Positions 29,740-34,045 of a stretch of DNA of 34,045 nt are shown piece by piece (the stretch's first letter is position 1; each line of letters opens with the position of its first letter). Source of the stretch: an uncultured Paraprevotella sp. (GTDB taxonomy: Bacteria; Bacteroidota; Bacteroidia; Bacteroidales; Bacteroidaceae). Location of the stretch: positions 1 through 34,045 of the forward strand of contig CALULQ010000037.1 in NCBI GenBank assembly GCA_944321525.1, read 5' to 3'. A model generated the notes under the pieces. The model worked only from the letters and a program-made list of their open reading frames with translations, was not told the origin of the DNA and made no database searches. The translations under genes and the position numbers were made by a program.

Positions 29740-29930
29740 TATAGAGTGGAATCGATTTTTTCTTGGTTGAGGATGCTAACAGATTTGTGCCATTCTTTTG
29801 TAAAAAGAATCTTGTTTCAGAAGGATTGACGCGAATCGATCGGTAAGAAAAATTAGTGTATTATGGCATTTGGATGACAGTTCGCCGAATGCCGGGATTT
29901 GAAAGGAATGAATCTTTAAAACATGTGATT

Positions 29931-31940
29931 ATGAAGAAGTATAAACAGTTGTTGATGAGTGTGGCGGTTTGTTTGCTGCCCGCAATGTCGCATGGTCGGG
30001 GCGATGTGGTGCACACCCGCCTGAAGACTTTGTATTCGAATGCTGGTATTCTTGCCGTGGACAAGGTGGTGCTGGCAGACACCGCCACGGTGGTGCATTT
30101 CACGGCAAAGGGAAAACCTAATTCTTCTTTCTTGTTCGCTTCCACGACTTACTTGAGCGATGAGGACGCGGTGCGCTATCCATTGGAGGGCGCTTCCGGA
30201 CTGACGATAGGCGAGAACTGCGTCATTCCCCGCAGTGGGGAGACGGAGTTTCGGCTCGTCTTTGCCCCCATGCCGAAGGACACGAGGATTTTCGACCTCG
30301 TCGAGGGAGCGGGTCAAGAAATGTTCCGTTTGTTGGGGATTCATGGCGGGAAGTCGAAAGTGGAGATTCCCGTGGCTAAGGAAGAGATAGACGCAGGTGA
30401 CGTGGCCGAGGATATGTTCCGTGGCGGAAAGGCCGTGGTGCGCGGGAAGATAGAGGATTATACGCGCGACTGGAACTCCTCCTTGTGGGTGTTCGACATC
30501 GCGCGGATGGGGCAGGGACTGAAGGAGCCTTTCTTCCTGTCGCAGCCGCACGCCGCCATCCGGACGGACGGCACATTTTGTGCCGAATTGGCGCTGGACC
30601 ATCCCGTATGGGGTTTTGTAGGCGACAGGTCAGGGGACGTAAACATACCTTTCTATGTGCGGCCCGGCGACACGCTGACCCTCACGATAACGGGCCTGGG
30701 GACGGACGACATGCGGGTGGAGTATGCCGGCAGCAATCCGAAAGGCTGCCTCGTCCACCTGATGCAGCACCAAGACGTGCCTCTCGTGGCCTATGGTTGG
30801 GAAGAACTGCAGCAATACGTGAAGGACGAGAATGCGGATAACTTCCTGGAAAAGGTGGACGAGAGCGTGGAGAAGAGCATGAGGCTTTGCGACTACGTGG
30901 CTTGGAAATATAAGTTCACGCCTTGGGAGACACATTTGTTGAAGAACCGACAGCGGATGGAGCTGGTCGACCGCTATCTCTTCTTGGGGAGCCGCTGGTT
31001 CGGCGAGCGGGTGGATTATCCGAAAGGCCTTGGCGGGAAGGAGGATTTCACGGGCTATGACTTTTCGGTCTACAAGTCGTTGGCCCTCTTGCCGGCGGAC
31101 GACCCTTCGCTTTCTTTCCTGCCCTATTCCTGGGGATACCCTTCCACGCTGCCTACGCTTTATCCCTTGTCGTTTGCCTCGTCGTATGTGTTCGAAGAGG
31201 AGCGGGCCGGGGGAGAGCGGGCCTCCGGGTCTTGGAACAGGGTGGCGATGGAGAAGAAGGAGGACAGCCTGCACGTGAAAGTGTTGCGCGAACTGTTGGG
31301 CACGGAAGGCACGCCCTGGCTGGTGCAGGCTTATCTCACGCAACAAGTGACGGCCAAAGATGTGCTTACTCCGGCAGAGCGCAAGGAGGTGGTGGAGGCT
31401 TTGGACGCCTACCTGACGCATCCTTTCTTCAGAAAGAAGGCGAGGGAGCTGGACAAGCTGGTGTCGCATTCGAAGTCGAACATGTATGCGGTTCCGTTCG
31501 CGGATGAAAAGGAGCGCAGGAGGCTTGAGTCCATATTGGAAGACTATGAAGGACAGTATGTTCATGTCGTGTGGTTCTCTACGCCGGAGAAGTATGACGA
31601 ATTCTGTCGCGACGAGTCGGTGAGCAATTTGCTGGAGGATTACGAAGGGAATGGCATGCGCCTGCTGGCGGTAGTCAATGGCGGGGATGGCCCGGGTTGG
31701 ACGGAAGCTACGATGGATTACGCGGGCGTGGAATTTCCTGAAAGGCGCGTCGTGAAAGGCGATGATTATTTGCCCCTGCAAGAGGCCTTGGGCATCGGTA
31801 GCATGGCGCAGATCACTTTCGACCGCAACGGACTGGTCTTTAAGCAGTCGCTTGACATGAGGAACGAGACAAAGTTCCGCCGTCGAGTGCGCGACATCCT
31901 GAAGGCGGAAGAGGGTTTGAATAAGAAAATGACGTTTTGA
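29931..31940 (+). CDS. large secreted protein with C-terminal thioredoxin-like region lacking CxxC
   Basis: The product has 669 residues from ATG 29931. A signal peptide (MKKYKQLLMSVAVCLLPAMS) is present. Residues 25-150 look beta-rich (ADTATVVHFTAKGKPNSSFL; TRIFDLVEGAGQEMFRLLGI), and a central part has helices such as EELQQYVKDENADNFLEKVD. The C-terminal 150 residues resemble the thioredoxin-like end of Bacteroidales TlpA-type proteins: QYVHVVWFSTPEKYDEFCRD, then RLLAVVNGGDGPGWTEATMD and MAQITFDRNGLVFKQSLDM, but the redox motif CxxC is missing (only one cysteine, in DEFCRD). I therefore do not assign an oxidoreductase activity. The in-frame start at 29856 adds 25 residues that do not look like a signal. 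The ligase gene follows 62 bp later. Confidence 0.7.
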   Translation: MKKYKQLLMSVAVCLLPAMSHGRGDVVHTRLKTLYSNAGILAVDKVVLADTATVVHFTAKGKPNSSFLFASTTYLSDEDAVRYPLEGASGLTIGENCVIPRSGETEFRLVFAPMPKDTRIFDLVEGAGQEMFRLLGIHGGKSKVEIPVAKEEIDAGDVAEDMFRGGKAVVRGKIEDYTRDWNSSLWVFDIARMGQGLKEPFFLSQPHAAIRTDGTFCAELALDHPVWGFVGDRSGDVNIPFYVRPGDTLTLTITGLGTDDMRVEYAGSNPKGCLVHLMQHQDVPLVAYGWEELQQYVKDENADNFLEKVDESVEKSMRLCDYVAWKYKFTPWETHLLKNRQRMELVDRYLFLGSRWFGERVDYPKGLGGKEDFTGYDFSVYKSLALLPADDPSLSFLPYSWGYPSTLPTLYPLSFASSYVFEEERAGGERASGSWNRVAMEKKEDSLHVKVLRELLGTEGTPWLVQAYLTQQVTAKDVLTPAERKEVVEALDAYLTHPFFRKKARELDKLVSHSKSNMYAVPFADEKERRRLESILEDYEGQYVHVVWFSTPEKYDEFCRDESVSNLLEDYEGNGMRLLAVVNGGDGPGWTEATMDYAGVEFPERRVVKGDDYLPLQEALGIGSMAQITFDRNGLVFKQSLDMRNETKFRRRVRDILKAEEGLNKKMTF

Positions 31941-32002
31941 ACCGCAGGGAGGAAGATATGCAGGATTGTGGATCGCTTGGGAAAGGACGGGGAGGAATCT
32001 TA

Positions 32003-33596
32003 ATGGAGAATGTCTTTTTCGGATTGTTCCTCTGCGGGCTGACAGCCTGCTTTTTTCCTCCGGTGTCGGGCTTTTCGGACGAGTGGTTGCGTCCCAAGTG
32101 GGTGCTGGCCGAAGTTGTGGCGCTGTTGCTGCTCATGGCTTGGGGGGGGGCAGGCCTTCCGGGATAGCAGGTCGGGCGACAGGACATCCTTGCGGACAAT
32201 GTTTATGAAAGGAATTTTCAGCGAGGCGGTCGTGGTCGTGGCTTTCTTGGAAGCCGCCTATGTGCTGTGGAAAGCATGGCATAAAGGAGGCCGTGTGATG
32301 GCGGCCGGCACGTTCGACAATCCAGCCGGGGTGGCTTTTTGCCTTTGTGCCGCCCTTCCTTTTTATGCCGTCGTGTGGCGGGAGTGGAAGGGTGTCTGGC
32401 GCTTGGCTCTCATGGTGGGGATGACAACGGTCGTTGCGGCCATCTTGTGCTCGCAGTCCCGCACGGGATGGATTTGCCTGGCGATGTATGCTGTTTGGAT
32501 CTTGCCCGTGCGGTGGTGTGGCAACCGTACGGGCAAGGCCGTTGTGGTGGCTGTGCTTGCCGCAGGCTTGGCGTGGGCTGTTTCGGCGGTCAAGTCCGAC
32601 TCCACCAGCGGCCGCCGTTTCATCTTGGAACGCTCATGGGAATTGCTCAAAGCTCAGCCTTGGACGGGATACGGTCCGGGTGGGTTCCTGAGGGAATATA
32701 TGCCGGCGCAAGCCCACTTCTTCAGGGAGTATCCCGATAGCGAATATGCTTGGCTGGCCAGTGAAGTCTACCACCCGTTAAACGAATTCTTGCTGGTGGG
32801 GGTGGAATATGGCGTAGGAGGAATGGCACTGGTGTTGGCCGTATTCGTTGGATTGCTGGTGGCCCTGATGCGGAAACGGAGCCTTTTTGCCAAGGCATCG
32901 GCCACTTCGTTGTGTGCGTTGGCCATTTTTGCCATGTTTTCCTATCCTTTCAAGTATCCATTGTCGTGGGTGGTGATTGGAGTGTGTGGGTTGGAAGCGT
33001 GCGGCAGTTTCATTGGGCGCTTGAAAGCGGACGCCTGGCGGCTCCGATTGGTTGTGCTCGTGTCGCTTGTGGCTTCGTTTGTGGGGCTGGCCGTCGTGGG
33101 GCATGCCTATTCTCATGAATATCGGTGGAGCCGTGCGGCATGGCGTGCTTCGCATGGTCATTCGCGTGCCATGATGCCGGAATATGCCTTATTGTATAAC
33201 TATTATAGCCGAAATGCTTCGTTCCTTTATAATTATACTGCCGAACAATTCTATGCCGGAAGGTTCGAGGCGGCTTTGGCCACGGCTGGAGAGTGTGCAC
33301 GCTTGTGGCCGTCGTACAACCTTTCCCTGCTGGCGGGTGACATTTGCCGGGCTGCGGGAAAGACAAACGAAGCCGTGGAGTATTATGAACAGGCTCATTG
33401 GATGTGTCCGGTGCGTTTCGCCCCGCTCGAAGGGTTGTATTATTCTTACCGTGATGAGGGTGAACATGGCAAGGCTGATTCAGTGGCCGAGGTCATTGCT
33501 CGTAAAAGAGTAAAGGTGGACGGGCCTGACGTGCGTCGAATCAAGGAAGAAGTGAGAACTGACGCTGAAGCATTCAGGAAACGGAATACTCCATAA
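32003..33596 (+). CDS. O-antigen ligase/polymerase family protein with TPR tail, out of frame at a G9 tract
   Basis: From ATG 32003, preceded by the ribosome site GGAGG at 31991-31995, the frame encodes a first membrane segment (ENVFFGLFLCGLTACFFPPV, SDEWLRPKWVLAEVVALLLL) and then reaches nine G at 32142-32150. There it reads into TAG at 32165-32167, giving 54 residues. One G fewer joins it to the next frame (MAWGGQAFRDSRSG...), giving about 530 residues. The downstream part has more membrane helices, AGTFDNPAGVAFCLCAALPF, CSQSRTGW, PWTGYGPGGF and ASEVYHPLNEFLLVGVEYG, the usual loop of Wzy/WaaL-type ligases. A TPR-like tail starts near YTAEQFYAGRFEAALATAGE. It would join or polymerise glycans on the periplasmic side. 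A start at 32199 or 32205 could give a shortened protein. Confidence 0.75.
32142..32150 (+). repeat. G9 homopolymer in the ligase gene
   Basis: Nine G in a row inside the coding region, 140 bases after the start codon. As given, the frame is off. Eight G (or eleven) would restore it. Homopolymers of this length are prone to slippage, so this may be a phase-variation switch. A sequencing length error is the alternative. Confidence 0.7.
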
Positions 33597-33602
33597 CTCC
33601 TT

Positions 33603-33824
33603 TTGGTATTCGTTTGGCATTTAGGTGGATACTGTATATGCTTGTCCGCTGCTGGAAACATTCTGCGCCGCCAGTTTCTTCTTCATGATGCGGTTTTCGG
33701 ACACATTACGTTAGACCGTGACGGCAATGTCTTTAAATATCCTTTGTACACGTTTGATGAGAACATGTTCAGGAAGTCTTTGCGTCGCTTGCTTGAAAAA
33801 GAACAAGAGGCACGAGGACAATAA
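33603..33824 (+). pseudogene. possible C-terminal gene fragment, unknown family
   Basis: The frame contains HDAVFGHITLDRDGNVFKYP, then LYTFDENMFRKSLRRLLEKE and a stop at 33824. This looks like the end of a protein: a strand-turn-strand with DRDGN and a terminal charged helix. No ATG start is in frame ahead of it, since the first possible codon is TTG 33603, and the preceding codons do not look like a signal or a domain. I regard it as a remnant without a recognisable family. It lies directly after the ligase gene. Confidence 0.3.
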
Positions 33825-33886
33825 CCTTGTGTGTCTCGTCTTGTCTGAGGACGAATGATTCGGGAGAATATGTTATTATTGCTTCC

Positions 33887-34045
33887 TTATTCAATTCTCC
33901 AATCCTTAAGCGTGCGCTTATCGCTGTCGAAGTTGACAGCCACCTTGATCACGGGCAGGCCGCAGAAAGCGAAGCGCGCGGGATAATCCTTCAGGTCGAT
34001 CTGGCGCATGGCGGCATCGGCCGACTGGTCCAGCTTGAGCTCCAT
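33887..34045 (-). CDS. PD-(D/E)XK nuclease/AAA-ATPase family protein, C-terminal end (5' end outside window)
   Basis: The minus-strand frame is open from the right edge and ends with TAA at 33887-33889. The 52 residues start MELKLDQSADAAMRQIDLKD, continue YPARFAFCGLPVIKVAVNFD and end KRTLKDWRIE. This is the usual ending of the Bacteroidales AAA-ATPase-like proteins that carry a C-terminal PD-(D/E)XK nuclease domain (ELK core with a following SADAAMRQI helix). The ATG at the window edge is probably internal. The family is common and multi-copy in Bacteroidales, and its role is unclear. The N-terminal ATPase part is not visible. Confidence 0.8.
   Translation of the reverse strand: MELKLDQSADAAMRQIDLKDYPARFAFCGLPVIKVAVNFDSDKRTLKDWRIE

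Noticed and set aside
29792..29810. ATTCTTTT-GTA-AAAAGAAT as a terminator after the AT-rich lipoprotein gene
   Set aside because: The stem is all A/T except one pair per arm and too weak. Possible but not supported.
1..34045. CRISPR arrays, tRNA and rRNA genes, integrases
   Set aside because: No regularly spaced repeats, cloverleaf-like sequences, rRNA blocks or recombinase genes were seen by eye.

Overview
The window looks like a chromosomal segment of a GC-rich member of the Bacteroidales (Bacteroides/Parabacteroides-like). Three things support this. Most promoters follow the Bacteroidetes TTG(TTTG)-N19/20-TAnnTTTG pattern. Many proteins are lipoproteins or secreted proteins of families typical of this order (DUF4738, DUF4230, transglutaminase-like lipoprotein, MG2-like protein). 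Shine-Dalgarno sequences are mostly weak. The genus cannot be fixed from the sequence alone. No rRNA, tRNA or CRISPR array was seen.

Region 1 (1-7.3 kb) is a partly decayed accessory redox region. It holds the end of an AraC-type regulator, a YdeI/OmpD-associated protein, a monooxygenase-fold lipoprotein, an iron-containing alcohol dehydrogenase, an NTF2-like protein, a divergent HxlR regulator and a ferredoxin-type aldo/keto reductase. Four broken genes lie among them: an alpha/beta-hydrolase tail, an amidohydrolase remnant with an in-frame stop, a frameshifted hexapeptide acetyltransferase and a truncated Tat-signal protein. Two promoters here share a long operator at identical spacing from the -7 box, so they probably form one regulon.

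Region 2 (7.3-22.4 kb) is mostly intact: a BCCT transporter behind a long leader, a small acidic anchored protein, a choloylglycine-hydrolase family enzyme, the mtnN-luxS operon, a transglutaminase-like/DUF4738 operon divergent from a pair of DUF4230 genes, a DUF362 ferredoxin-GNAT-AGCS symporter operon, and rmuC. Region 3 (22.4-34 kb) has an MG2-like/transglutaminase-like secreted operon, an AT-rich pair of genes (a membrane-anchored winged-helix protein and a lipoprotein), a large secreted thioredoxin-like protein, an O-antigen-ligase/TPR gene put out of frame by a G9 tract, and the tail of a PD-(D/E)XK/AAA-type protein.

The most unusual feature is a family of three dispersed elements of about 750 bp (458-1214, 16563-17308, 28219-28976). 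They have imperfect terminal inverted repeats (CAGTAGAAAT...), a conserved 21-bp palindrome, a conserved 22-bp tandem duplication and no transposase. Copies 2 and 3 are flanked by near-perfect 8-bp direct repeats, and copy 2 splits a terminator. They behave like a non-autonomous (MITE-like) mobile element that I do not recognise. The second notable item is the possibly phase-variable G9 tract in the ligase gene.
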